This document shows, in pieces, positions 1 through 8,222 of a DNA stretch of 64,000 nt. The DNA comes from JBBATK01 sp039810585 (GTDB lineage: Bacteria; Bacteroidota; Ignavibacteria; Kapaibacteriales; NICIL-2). The DNA lies in the NCBI GenBank assembly GCA_039810585.1, contig JBDHXF010000017.1:1-64000 (forward strand), given 5' to 3'. A model generated the notes under the pieces. It saw only the letters and a list, made by a program, of their open reading frames with translations, made no database searches and was not told where the DNA came from. The first letter of the stretch is position 1; each line of letters begins with the position of its first letter. The position numbers and the translations under genes were made by a program.

Positions 1-863
1 CACGCATTTGCCTCGATGTTAGTGATGCCCCATCCCTCTTTTTTTGAGGTATTCACCACACACCATGCCCTGCTGAGCAGGCTCCGTTTTTGCTCTTCCG
101 ACACCCGACCGTGAAACACAACACGATCGGACAAGCCCATGGTCTTGGTTATCGATTCGAGCTCTGGTCGGAAATCACCATCTCCTAAGAACCACAACCG
201 CGCTGTTGGCAACTGTTTCTGAAGTCGTTCAAATGCCAGGAGCAGGTGGTCCGGACTCTTGTATTTCTTCATTCGTGAAAAGTATGCGATCACGGGCTCC
301 GGCTCCTTCTCGCTCACCATCATCGGGAATGCGTGAGGATCGATGGCGTTTCGGACAATGTGCAGATTCGATTCCGGAATGCCTCGTTGCAGACACTCCT
401 CCTTCGTGCTTTGCGATACAACAGCGAAGGGGGTATGACGGTACACGGGGCCAATTGCCAGCTCAGAAAGAAAGACGTAGGAACCGCGGACAACATCGGT
501 TTCCCGGTATATACTCGTTCCAAAAAAATGATGGGCAATGGCAAGTAACGGTTCACGAACGTAGAGCGGACAGTAGAACGGAATCTTATTCAGATCGTCC
601 ACCACAAGGTCGAACTGGTGCTCGCCTGACAAGCGTTTGTACGCAGATGGGACTGCAAAATTGAAGGTGTTTCTGCCGGCAATGCGGTGAATCTCAATAC
701 CATCACAATTCTCGCGCGCCGGGGCGCCCTCGAATCCACAACTAAGTTGATGCACCTGATGCCCCGCGGCAGCGATTCGTCGAAAGAGCTCGTGGCAATG
801 AACTTCAGCTCCCCCGCCAAAGGGATTCTCTATGTCCTGCCAGTTTATTACGAGAATCTTCAT
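1..863 (-). CDS. GT4-family glycosyltransferase, 3' end beyond window
   Basis: Reading the minus strand from the ATG at 863 gives a start MKILVINWQDIENP followed by a Gly-rich GGGAEVH loop. This is the typical N-terminus of GT-B glycosyltransferases of family GT4, which move a sugar from a nucleotide donor onto a growing glycan or lipid. The C-terminal Rossmann half is visible (VIAYFSRMKKYKSPDHLL, then WFLGDGDF), as is the donor-site EX7E motif EGWGITNIE near the window edge. About 287 residues are present and the C-terminus is cut by the window start. The start codon lies only 3 nt past the T-tract of the terminator that follows secG, so no clear leader or Shine-Dalgarno is visible. Acceptor and product are not predictable; LPS, exopolysaccharide or glycolipid are all possible. 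Confidence 0.85.
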   Translation of the reverse strand, partial: MKILVINWQDIENPFGGGAEVHCHELFRRIAAAGHQVHQLSCGFEGAPARENCDGIEIHRIAGRNTFNFAVPSAYKRLSGEHQFDLVVDDLNKIPFYCPLYVREPLLAIAHHFFGTSIYRETDVVRGSYVFLSELAIGPVYRHTPFAVVSQSTKEECLQRGIPESNLHIVRNAIDPHAFPMMVSEKEPEPVIAYFSRMKKYKSPDHLLLAFERLQKQLPTARLWFLGDGDFRPELESITKTMGLSDRVVFHGRVSEEQKRSLLSRAWCVVNTSKKEGWGITNIEANA

Positions 864-865
864 GA

Positions 866-896
866 CAAAAAAAAGACTCGCCCAACGAACGAGTCC
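866..896 (-). terminator. Rho-independent terminator after secG
   Basis: On the minus strand the stem gactcg/cgagtc (arms at 890-895 and 875-880) with a 9-nt loop is followed directly by eight T residues. It lies 34 nt past the secG stop and ends just before the ATG of the downstream glycosyltransferase, so it should separate the two transcripts or attenuate read-through. Confidence 0.8.
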
Positions 897-929
897 TTTG
901 CTAAAAATGTCTACTCCACGTCCGCGCGC

Positions 930-1310
930 TTACTTCGCAGCCGGAGTTGCTTGATTTTGCTGAGCCGGTTGCGCATTCGGCTGCGCAGGAGAAGGAGCTG
1001 GAGCCGGCGTTACCGGCGCCGATGTTGAACCACTCGTGTTTACGTTTTCAAGTGGCGATGCGGTGGTCGATCCAACATCCGGTTTAAAAATGGTGTTGGC
1101 GCCAATAGCTAAGACGATAATAGCGATGGCAAGACCAATGGTGGTTTTCATAATAAAGTCAGCCGCCCGACGTTGGCCAATCATGGAGCCGAATTGTCCG
1201 CCAATTCCACCGAAACCTGCTGCCATATCTCCCTTACCCGGTTGCAACAATACTGCGCCGATCAGCAGAATGCCGCAAATAATGGAGATGATAATGATGA
1301 ATATGAACAT
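930..1310 (-). CDS. secG: Preprotein translocase subunit SecG
   Basis: Encodes 126 residues starting MFIFIIIISIICG. SecG is the small accessory subunit of the SecYEG inner-membrane channel. Visible features are a first membrane helix (1-22), the conserved cytoplasmic stretch LLQPGKGDMAAGFGG with Gly-rich FGSMIGQRRA, a second helix (about 52-74), and a Pro/Ala/Gln-rich periplasmic or disordered tail (about 80-126) that is longer than in many SecG proteins. An in-frame extension to 1568 is open but adds unrelated sequence overlapping the divergent uvrC region, so the ATG at 1310 is preferred. A Rho-independent terminator follows. It is divergent from uvrC with 128 bp between starts. Confidence 0.93.
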   Translation of the reverse strand: MFIFIIIISIICGILLIGAVLLQPGKGDMAAGFGGIGGQFGSMIGQRRAADFIMKTTIGLAIAIIVLAIGANTIFKPDVGSTTASPLENVNTSGSTSAPVTPAPAPSPAQPNAQPAQQNQATPAAK

Positions 1311-1397
1311 GGTAGATCTATTAGAGTGAGCAGCAAAGATAGCAAGGAAATCCATGTTCTGCAACCGCAAAGACCTGCCGATTCTTTGAATTGCCCG

Positions 1398-1428
1398 GTC
1401 GCCTGTGGATAGCTGGACCACAGGCGAC
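1398..1428. promoter_or_regulatory. 11-bp perfect inverted repeat upstream of uvrC
   Basis: The arms gtcgcctgtgg (1398-1408) and ccacaggcgac (1418-1428) are exact reverse complements separated by 9 nt. The element ends 10 nt before the uvrC ATG and lies in the divergent secG/uvrC gap. It could be a dimeric operator (about 20 bp between arm centres, two helical turns) or an mRNA hairpin limiting uvrC translation. It does not match the enterobacterial LexA box, because the CTGT and ACAG halves are 13 nt apart instead of 8. Confidence 0.6.
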
Positions 1429-1438
1429 GACCTGAAAA

Positions 1439-3391
1439 ATGCTAAGTTGTGTCGATATGCTTGACTCTGAACATGAATCACCCGACCTCGTTTCTCCCAG
1501 TCTCCGGGAGAAAATTTCCACCCTACCAACCAAGCCGGGGGTGTACCTACATCGAAATGACGAGGCAAAGATTATCTATGTGGGAAAGGCAAAGAATCTA
1601 CGCAATCGTGTACGACAATATTTCGACCAAAATCGGCAGGTAGACGCCAAGACCAAGGTTTTGATGGCCAAGATTGCCGATGTGGAGGTCATCGTCACAG
1701 ATTCCGAAGCGGAAGCCCTTCTGCTGGAAAATAACCTGATAAAGCAGCACAAGCCGAAGTACAATATTCTGCTGAAGGACGACAAGTCCTATCCCTACAT
1801 ACGCGTCACAAACGAACAATTCCCCAGAATTTTCTCGACCCGCAAGCTCATTCGCGATGGGTCGAAGTACTTCGGACCCTACACGGATTTGCGCTATATG
1901 TATGCCCTTTTACGCACTCTTCGCGCGCTGTTCCCCCTGCGAAGCTGCGACTTGCCGCTGACGGATGACAGCATCGCGATGGGCAAGTTCAAAGTGTGCC
2001 TTGATTACCACATCAAGAAATGTGAAGGTCCATGCCAAGCCTTTGTCAGTCGCGAACATTACGGCACGCATATCCGACAAGCGATCCAGATCTTAAACGG
2101 TCGCACTCGCGAGGTGGAGCGGCAACTGGAAGACGCCATGCAAATCCACGCCGATAACCTACAGTTCGAAGAAGCCGCACGCTTGAGGAATCGTCTCAGC
2201 GTGCTGAAGGAATACGCAGAACGGCAAAAAGTGATGTCCACAGATCTGGTCGACCGCGACGTGCTTGCCCTCTACCGCGATGATCATCAGGCGTGCACGG
2301 TGCTGTTTACGATACGGGACGGTAAGTTGATTGGCAAACGACATTTCTTTGCCTCAAATGTCTTGTATCAAAGCGATGCCGAGATTCTGGAAGGAGTTCT
2401 CTCCAAATACTATCAAGAGACCGAAAGTATTCCGCCTGAGATTTATTTGCAGACTGAGATTCCGAATGATGATTTCTTTATCGACTGGTTGAGCAAACTT
2501 CGCTCCGGTCCGGTTGAGCTTGTTGTTCCCAAAATCGGCGAGAAGCGAAAACTGGTAAACATGGCTCTGGCCAATGCAGAATTTCTCTTGCGCGATGTGC
2601 AGTTGCAGCTCCTCAAGCGAGAAGAGTCCGTACCCCGAGCAGTGGCTTCACTGCAGCGCGACCTGCGTTTGCAGCGTCCACCTCGGCGCATTGAGTGTTT
2701 CGACAACTCACACTTACAAGGCACCGACTATGTGTCGTCTATGGTTGTCTTTGTCGATGGCAAACCACGAAAAAGCGATTATCGAAAGTTCAAAATCAAA
2801 TCGTTCGTTGGAAACGACGATTTCGCAGCCATGCGCGAAGTAGTAGAACGTCGCTACAAACGCCTGCTCGAAGAAAACGGTCATCTCCCGGACTTGATTA
2901 TCATCGACGGCGGGAAAGGCCAGCTCTCCTCCGCTGTCGAGATTCTTCGCTCGCTGAATCTGTATGGTAAGATACCGGTCGTCGGACTGGCTAAACGCCT
3001 CGAAGAAGTTTTCTTTCCGGAGCAGAGCGACTCCGTTTTACTTCCCCGTAGTTCCGGCGCTCTGCGTCTCATTCAGCAGCTCCGTGACGAAGCACACCGC
3101 TTCGCCATTACTTTCCACCGCGAACTTCGTTCAAAACGAACTCTGCATACTGAGTTGCGTGACATCAAAGGCATCGGTGAAAAGAAGGCTCAAGAACTCC
3201 TCATTCGCCTGGGATCGGTGGAAGGTGTGCGTCAAGCCTCCGTGGAGACTCTGCAGGAACATGTTGGTCTGGCAGCTGCACGCGCTGTGTATGAGCACTT
3301 TCATGGCTCGACTATCGCCCAGCCCATCCCCGATGTGGAAGCAGTGTCAGACCCAGCCGATGCTGACACATTACCACCTGATACTCAGTAG
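1439..3391 (+). CDS. uvrC: Excinuclease ABC subunit C
   Basis: Encodes 650 residues. UvrC makes the dual incisions of nucleotide excision repair after UvrA/UvrB find the lesion. Domains in order: N-terminal GIY-YIG nuclease for the 3' cut (GVY at 34-36, YVG at 47-49, then GKAKNLRNRVRQYF); a UVR/UvrB-binding helix pair around 220-255; the RNase H-like endonuclease for the 5' cut starting near 419 (ECFDNSHLQG); and a C-terminal helix-hairpin-helix pair around 570-625 (DIKGIGEKKAQELL). Length is normal for the family. M7 (1457) is an alternative start. An 11-bp inverted repeat lies immediately upstream. uvrA is in the same window about 48 kb away, so the two are not co-transcribed. uvrB is not in this window. 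Confidence 0.97.
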   Translation: MLSCVDMLDSEHESPDLVSPSLREKISTLPTKPGVYLHRNDEAKIIYVGKAKNLRNRVRQYFDQNRQVDAKTKVLMAKIADVEVIVTDSEAEALLLENNLIKQHKPKYNILLKDDKSYPYIRVTNEQFPRIFSTRKLIRDGSKYFGPYTDLRYMYALLRTLRALFPLRSCDLPLTDDSIAMGKFKVCLDYHIKKCEGPCQAFVSREHYGTHIRQAIQILNGRTREVERQLEDAMQIHADNLQFEEAARLRNRLSVLKEYAERQKVMSTDLVDRDVLALYRDDHQACTVLFTIRDGKLIGKRHFFASNVLYQSDAEILEGVLSKYYQETESIPPEIYLQTEIPNDDFFIDWLSKLRSGPVELVVPKIGEKRKLVNMALANAEFLLRDVQLQLLKREESVPRAVASLQRDLRLQRPPRRIECFDNSHLQGTDYVSSMVVFVDGKPRKSDYRKFKIKSFVGNDDFAAMREVVERRYKRLLEENGHLPDLIIIDGGKGQLSSAVEILRSLNLYGKIPVVGLAKRLEEVFFPEQSDSVLLPRSSGALRLIQQLRDEAHRFAITFHRELRSKRTLHTELRDIKGIGEKKAQELLIRLGSVEGVRQASVETLQEHVGLAAARAVYEHFHGSTIAQPIPDVEAVSDPADADTLPPDTQ

Positions 3392-3404
3392 ACTCGCTGG
3401 GAAT

Positions 3405-3443
3405 CTTTTATTACGTGCGGCCGAAGGCCGCACGTAATAAAAG
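3405..3443. terminator. Long perfect hairpin between convergent uvrC and VWA gene
   Basis: The arms cttttattacgtgcggcc (3405-3422) and its exact reverse complement (3426-3443) enclose a GAA triloop. The 18-bp stem with U-rich flanks lies 13 nt past uvrC and about 73 nt past the VWA gene, so it probably serves as a bidirectional terminator. The c-GAA-g loop is an unusually stable mini-hairpin type. Confidence 0.7.
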
Positions 3444-3516
3444 TCTCCTGCTAAGTCCTCCACACATAATTACACCAGAAAGCAGTGCAGAAATCGACCT
3501 GCGACCTTCCGAAATC

Positions 3517-4620
3517 TCACATTCCGCGTAGGTGTTTACGTCGATTGTTGATATAGTCCACAAACAGACTCTTGCCCAGCCCGTCGAGCCCGGAGTAGAA
3601 CGCTCGACCCTTGTTAGCCCGAGTGAGGTCCTCAACGAAGTTCATGAGGTATTGATCGCTTGCCACCATAAAGGTACTGATGGTGATTCCATCGCGCCTT
3701 GCAGCAACTGCTTCGTCGAGGGTCTTGTTGACAATGCGCGCGTCCAGGCCGTACGGGTTTTTGTAGAGCCGCCCGGCGTCATCGAACATAGCGGACGGTT
3801 TACCGTCGGTGACCATAAAGATTTGCTTGTTGAGTCCTTTGGAACGACGCAGCAGTTGCCTTGCCAAACGCAATCCGTCGAGCGTATTGGTGTGAAAGGG
3901 ACCAACTTCTATGAAGGGAATATCCCTGACGCTAACCCGACGTGCATCATCGCCAAACACGAGCACTTCAAGGGTGTCCTTCGGATACTTCGTAGAGATA
4001 AGCTCCGCAAGAGCCATCGCCACTTTCTTTGCGGGAGTGATACGATCTTCGCCGTAGAGTACCATACTGTGGGAGATGTCGATCATGAGGACCGTTGCGC
4101 AGGACGACAAATGCTCGGTTTCGTGAACGCGGATGTCCTCCTCTTCCAACCGAAATCGTTCCAGTTCAGACTCACGGAGCAGTGCATTGCGCATGGTTTG
4201 ACTGAGGTCGATGGACGAAGCCTGGTCGCCAAAGATATACGGGCGAGTCTCGGGCAATGCTTCTATACCCTGGCCATTGTAAGGCGTTTCATGCTGACCA
4301 ATATTCGACTTTCTGAGGCTACGAAATATCTCGTTCAGCGCATCGGTGCGCAGCTTGCGGAGCGACTTCTGCGTAGCCTTCAACTTCCCGTCCTCGCCCT
4401 CCTCCACCAATCCTTGTGCCTTCAGTAGCCGAATGTAATCGTCCATTGTCATGTCCGATAACAGTCCGTAGCGTTCCTCCAGTTGTTGCATTAGCTCCAA
4501 CGCTTGTTCGGCGTCCGCATTCACGTGAAGCAAGACGTAACTGAACATATCCAGCATTCGCCGTAGACGCTGCTCCTCAGTCTCCGAATCTGCCCGCCAT
4601 TGTGAATATCGAAATTGCAT
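3517..4620 (-). CDS. VWA domain protein (CoxE/ChlD-like)
   Basis: Encodes 367 residues. The N-terminal half (1-165) is helical and charged with no recognised domain. The C-terminal half is a von Willebrand factor A fold with an intact metal-ion-dependent adhesion site: DISHS at 181-185 (DxSxS) and a MVTDG motif later. Cytoplasmic VWA proteins of this kind often work with MoxR-type AAA+ ATPases as metal-insertion or remodelling factors, but no MoxR gene is adjacent; the neighbour upstream on the same strand is hslU. No signal peptide or membrane segment is present. A specific function cannot be assigned. Confidence 0.8.
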   Translation of the reverse strand: MQFRYSQWRADSETEEQRLRRMLDMFSYVLLHVNADAEQALELMQQLEERYGLLSDMTMDDYIRLLKAQGLVEEGEDGKLKATQKSLRKLRTDALNEIFRSLRKSNIGQHETPYNGQGIEALPETRPYIFGDQASSIDLSQTMRNALLRESELERFRLEEEDIRVHETEHLSSCATVLMIDISHSMVLYGEDRITPAKKVAMALAELISTKYPKDTLEVLVFGDDARRVSVRDIPFIEVGPFHTNTLDGLRLARQLLRRSKGLNKQIFMVTDGKPSAMFDDAGRLYKNPYGLDARIVNKTLDEAVAARRDGITISTFMVASDQYLMNFVEDLTRANKGRAFYSGLDGLGKSLFVDYINNRRKHLRGM

Positions 4621-4684
4621 CAGTGGTCGCGTGAAGTGTTTAAACGGTTTGGGTTTCCCGGATATGGTGTCCGTTGGTGCGCAC

Positions 4685-6112
4685 CTACAACATAAACTTA
4701 CTCAGGTCTACATTTTGGGCAATGGCAGAAAGTCGTTCCTTCACCAAAGCCGCGCTGAGATGCACTTCCGCACCCACCAGTGCGTCCGGAGCTTGAAACA
4801 GCTCTTCTTCCAGCACTGTGCTTAGCATGGTGTGTAATCGACGAGCGCCAATATTGGTCACATTATCGTTTACTCGCGCCGCCGTCGCTGCTAACTCCTT
4901 GATGGCGTCGTCGTCGACAATCAACTGTACGCCTTCGCTGCCCAACAATGCCTGGTATTGTTTAATCAGTGCATGCTCCGGTTGTGTGAGAATACGAACA
5001 AAATCTGCTTCGGTGAGCGAGTGGAGTTCAACACGGATTGGAAAACGCCCCTGTAGCTCGGGGATGAGGTCGCTCGGTTTAGCCACATGGAACGCACCGG
5101 AGGCGATAAACAGGATATGATCGGTTTTCACCTGACCATATTTCGTGTTGACGGTACTTCCCTCCACGATAGGCAACAAATCTCGCTGCACTCCTTCTCG
5201 TGATACATCCGGACCATGCCCACTGCCACCTTTGGATGCCACTTTGTCGATTTCGTCAATAAAAACAATACCCGAGTTTTCCGCGCGGTGCAACGCATCC
5301 TTTACCACAGCATCCATGTCGATACGTTTGTCGAGTTCTTCCTCCAAGAGTTGCGCGCGGGCGTCCGAGATCTTCATGCTTCGCTTCTTGTTCTTCTTCG
5401 GAACGATGCCGGACAACATGTCGTGGATATTGATGCCCATATCGTCCAAACCAATCGGCCCCATAACATGAAGGGCAGGCATGGAATCAACTTCCATCTC
5501 GAGCTCCACCACTTTGTCTTCCAAGGTCCCTTCATGCAGCATGAAGCGCATCAACTCGCGCTGCTGACGGTTCTGCTGCTGATCTGAGCCGTCCGTCAAT
5601 TCAAACGACACTCCGCCTGCCGGCGGCGGAACAAGCAGATCTAGCAAGCGCTCCTCCACCGCCTTCGCGGCCTCACGTCGAATTTCTTCACTGCGTTCGG
5701 CTTTGACCATGGAGACCGACTGTTCGATCAAATCGCGAATCATACCCTCCGCATCTCTTCCCACGTAGCCCACCTCCGTAAACTTGGTGGCCTCAACCTT
5801 TACAAAAGGAGCAGCTGCAAGTTTTGCCAGACGCCGCGCTATCTCAGTCTTTCCTACGCCCGTCGGCCCAATCATGATGATATTGTTGGGAACAATTTCC
5901 TCCCGCAAACTGCCTTGCACCTGCTGCCTGCGCCAACGGTTACGTAGCGCTATCGCAACAGCTTTTTTGGCTTCTCCTTGGCCAATCACGTACTTGTCTA
6001 ACTCAGCAACAATGGCCGATGGGCTTAGCTGGTGTACAAGATCCACTGAGCTTGGAGCCGACTTCTCGGTTGCGCTATCACTCTGTTCTGCTTGAAAGTG
6101 TTCTGTGTTCAT
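4685..6112 (-). CDS. hslU: ATP-dependent protease ATPase subunit HslU
   Basis: Encodes 475 residues from the ATG at 6112; an in-frame ATG at 6166 would add 18 non-conserved residues. HslU is the AAA+ hexamer that unfolds proteins and threads them into the HslV peptidase. Seen: the N-terminal family signature LDKYVIGQ, Walker A GPTGVGKT (82-89), pore loop GYVG (115-118), Walker B FIDEIDKV, and a C-terminus ending KFML. HslU C-termini insert into HslV pockets to activate it. It lies 130 nt downstream of hslV on the same strand. A weak 5-bp hairpin with a T-run on the minus strand (about 6135-6155) could attenuate read-through between the two genes. Confidence 0.97.
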   Translation of the reverse strand: MNTEHFQAEQSDSATEKSAPSSVDLVHQLSPSAIVAELDKYVIGQGEAKKAVAIALRNRWRRQQVQGSLREEIVPNNIIMIGPTGVGKTEIARRLAKLAAAPFVKVEATKFTEVGYVGRDAEGMIRDLIEQSVSMVKAERSEEIRREAAKAVEERLLDLLVPPPAGGVSFELTDGSDQQQNRQQRELMRFMLHEGTLEDKVVELEMEVDSMPALHVMGPIGLDDMGINIHDMLSGIVPKKNKKRSMKISDARAQLLEEELDKRIDMDAVVKDALHRAENSGIVFIDEIDKVASKGGSGHGPDVSREGVQRDLLPIVEGSTVNTKYGQVKTDHILFIASGAFHVAKPSDLIPELQGRFPIRVELHSLTEADFVRILTQPEHALIKQYQALLGSEGVQLIVDDDAIKELAATAARVNDNVTNIGARRLHTMLSTVLEEELFQAPDALVGAEVHLSAALVKERLSAIAQNVDLSKFML

Positions 6113-6242
6113 GGTGATGTGTGTTTCATAGTGAAAAAGGCTTGGAGCGGGCCTTGGCAAACGCACTGTTTAGGGTACTACTCTCCATCAATACTTGCAA
6201 TCATCTTCGTGCGTAGTCATCCACAGCGTAACCTAGCCATTG

Positions 6243-6842
6243 CTATGCTGCGCTTGTGGCTGAAGATGGAGCTTTGGCATCAGCTGACAATTCCTCCACG
6301 CATAGATGCGAGTTTGTGTACACACAAATGTCGGCTGCGATACGGAGGGATTCTTCAGTGATACGGCGTACGCTCATGTCCGTATGAGCCGCCAAGGCGC
6401 GAGCTGCAGCCAAGGCATAATTGCCGCCGGATCCAATAGCGATGATATTGTCGTCAGGAATAATCACGTCACCGGTCCCGGATATCAGGAGCAGCTCGCT
6501 GGTATTCATCACGAGAAGCATGGCCTCTAGCTGACGCAGATACTTGTCCGTACGCCACTCCTTTGCCAGCTCAACCGCACTCCGGTACAGATGTGCACGG
6601 TGCAGCTCCAGCTTTTCTTCAAATCGTTGGAGTAAGGTAAAGGCATCGGCGGTAGCGCCCGCGAAGCCGCAGAGAACACTGTCGTTATGCAAGCGACGCA
6701 CCTTGCGGGCACTATGCTTAAGAACGGTGTTGTTGAAACTGACCTGACCGTCCGCTGCCATACACGCTTGGCCATCACGCAGCATGGCGACTACGGTAGT
6801 TGAGCGAACTTCAGGATACAATGAGGATCGTTTAGATTCCAT
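6243..6842 (-). CDS. hslV: ATP-dependent protease peptidase subunit HslV
   Basis: Encodes 199 residues. HslV is the proteasome-beta-like dodecameric threonine peptidase of the HslUV complex. The catalytic threonine is most likely T15 in RSTTVVAML, so a 14-residue propeptide must be removed, unlike E. coli HslV where only the initiator Met is lost. Conserved features include MAADGQVS (the Asp/Gly region after the first strand), the K of ARKVRRL and the GSGGNYALAAARAL helix. The C-terminal roughly 15 residues are Ala/Ser-rich and non-conserved. It is the first gene of the hslVU pair. Confidence 0.96.
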   Translation of the reverse strand: MESKRSSLYPEVRSTTVVAMLRDGQACMAADGQVSFNNTVLKHSARKVRRLHNDSVLCGFAGATADAFTLLQRFEEKLELHRAHLYRSAVELAKEWRTDKYLRQLEAMLLVMNTSELLLISGTGDVIIPDDNIIAIGSGGNYALAAARALAAHTDMSVRRITEESLRIAADICVYTNSHLCVEELSADAKAPSSATSAA

Positions 6843-6989
6843 AGAGATGATATCAATTCAGAATAAGGAGCGGGTCAATGACGAAAAGGCGTCTTCTACA
6901 GACAGTAACGATTGGCTGAGGTGTATGTTGTCAATCACGTTGTACTATCCTTCACGAGCTGACTATCGTTCAGGAGATTTTCAATACGT

Positions 6990-7005
6990 GCGCGGCAAGC
7001 CGCGC
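6990..7005 (-). terminator. GC-rich hairpin after TMEM14-like gene
   Basis: A perfect palindrome gcgcgg/ccgcgc with a CTTG loop on the minus strand lies 52 nt past the stop of the TMEM14-like gene and upstream of hslV. There is no T-run, so it may terminate weakly or protect the 3' end. A second small gcgc-CTTG-c element abuts it on the plus strand (7002-7011). Confidence 0.4.
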
Positions 7006-7056
7006 CTTGCGCTCAGCCGATAGTGAAGAACACGGGAAGTGGTGCAGAGCTCGCGT

Positions 7057-7410
7057 TCATCGGTTTTTCAGGAGATTCAGCACCATTGCCAGAGATACAA
7101 CGCACATCACACTCAGTAGAGAGGCAATTGCACTGTGTTCCGGAGAGCCTGCAAACACCAATTTCCATGCATCTGCAGCTCGCCAGGCAAAACTGAGAGC
7201 AAACACGGATACTGCGGTGCGAAGTGCCATGTATGCCCAGAGAATTTTTCGCGAATTAAGAAGACTAAGAGCGGCCACTAGAATTCCTCCGCCTACACCG
7301 CCTACAAGGGAGATGGATGCGTGCATGGGACCAAGCCGGTATCCCAGAATGCCTGTTGCGACCAGAAACACAGCGTACACGTAGCACAGTAAGAGAGGTG
7401 TTTTTTTCAT
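7057..7410 (-). CDS. TMEM14/UPF0136-like small membrane protein
   Basis: Encodes 117 residues with four predicted membrane segments (about 7-24, 30-50, 57-78, 95-113). The Gly-rich helices LVATGILGYRLG and SLVGGVGGGILVAALSLL, with short loops, resemble the TMEM14 (UPF0136) family of small integral membrane proteins, whose bacterial role is unknown. Its start overlaps the stop of the upstream ABC ATPase gene by 4 nt (ATGA), so the two are probably translationally coupled. It does not resemble a LolC/E permease. Confidence 0.65.
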   Translation of the reverse strand: MKKTPLLLCYVYAVFLVATGILGYRLGPMHASISLVGGVGGGILVAALSLLNSRKILWAYMALRTAVSVFALSFAWRAADAWKLVFAGSPEHSAIASLLSVMCVVSLAMVLNLLKNR

Positions 7411-8162
7411 ACAATGGCAGACGATCCACCCTCGGAACCCGCACGGTGCGTGGTTGATGACGAGGGTGTAGAAGGTGCAGAAACAATACGCCCGTCTCTC
7501 ATATACACAATGCGCTGGGCAGCTGCCGCTACATCAGCACTGTGGGTGGCAATGACCATGGTGAGCGAGCGACGACCACGGATTTCGCGTAAGAGATCCA
7601 GGATGGCGTCTGTGTTGGCGGAGTCTAAATTTCCGGTTGGTTCGTCGGCAAAGAGTATGGTAGGTGTATTCACCAGTGCTCTCGCAATAGCTACCCGCTG
7701 CTGTTCCCCACCACTCAATTCCTGAGGCTTATGTTCCATCCGTTCCTTCAGGCCAACTTCGCTCAATAACTCTGTTGCCGACTCTCGAGCGTCACGAAAG
7801 GAACGACCCGCAATCAGCAGCGGCATCATCACGTTTTCCAGGGCCGTAAACTCCGGCAGCAGTTGATGAAACTGGAAGATGAAGCCAACTTCTTCGTTTC
7901 GAAATTTGGCCAGTTCTGCAGCGGACAAATTTGCCAGTGTGCATTTCGACTGGCGAATATCAAGCTCAACGCTGCCTGAGTCGGCTGAATCCAGACTGCC
8001 CAAGATGTGCAATAAGGTGCTTTTTCCGGCACCCGAAGGACCAACAATCGCCACAAATTCCTCCGCCTCGATGTCGATCGACACCCCATGCAACACCGTC
8101 GTGTCGTTTTCTCGAATCAAGGTGTAGGATTTCGAAAGATTTCGTGCGTGAATAATCGGCAT
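7407..8162 (-). CDS. lolD: ABC transporter ATP-binding protein, LolD/MacB type
   Basis: Encodes 251 residues. Walker A GPSGAGKST (41-49), Q-loop in FIFQFHQLLPEFTALENVMMP (about 96-115), signature LSGGEQ (150-155) and Walker B with DEPT (174-177) are all intact. The Q-loop block is characteristic of LolD, the ATPase of the lipoprotein-release complex LolCDE, and of related MacB/FtsE ATPases. The last roughly 25 residues are Ser/Thr-rich and non-conserved. No permease gene is adjacent; the partner LolC/E must be elsewhere. It is divergent from rsmB (60 bp). Confidence 0.85.
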   Translation of the reverse strand: MPIIHARNLSKSYTLIRENDTTVLHGVSIDIEAEEFVAIVGPSGAGKSTLLHILGSLDSADSGSVELDIRQSKCTLANLSAAELAKFRNEEVGFIFQFHQLLPEFTALENVMMPLLIAGRSFRDARESATELLSEVGLKERMEHKPQELSGGEQQRVAIARALVNTPTILFADEPTGNLDSANTDAILDLLREIRGRRSLTMVIATHSADVAAAAQRIVYMRDGRIVSAPSTPSSSTTHRAGSEGGSSAIV

Positions 8163-8222
8163 GCAGGGCTAGACGGGCTGTGGTGTGACTCAAGCCGACA
8201 AATTTAGAGAGAAGGGCTAATT

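Noticed and set aside
3532..4428. 298-codon plus-strand frame opposite the VWA gene
   Set aside because: No family resemblance; the minus-strand frame has an intact MIDAS motif and a gene-like composition.
6963..7023. Larger stem-loop around the GC-rich hairpin (ctatcg/cgatag)
   Set aside because: The outer arms are only 6 bp and 50 nt apart; not convincing without conservation.
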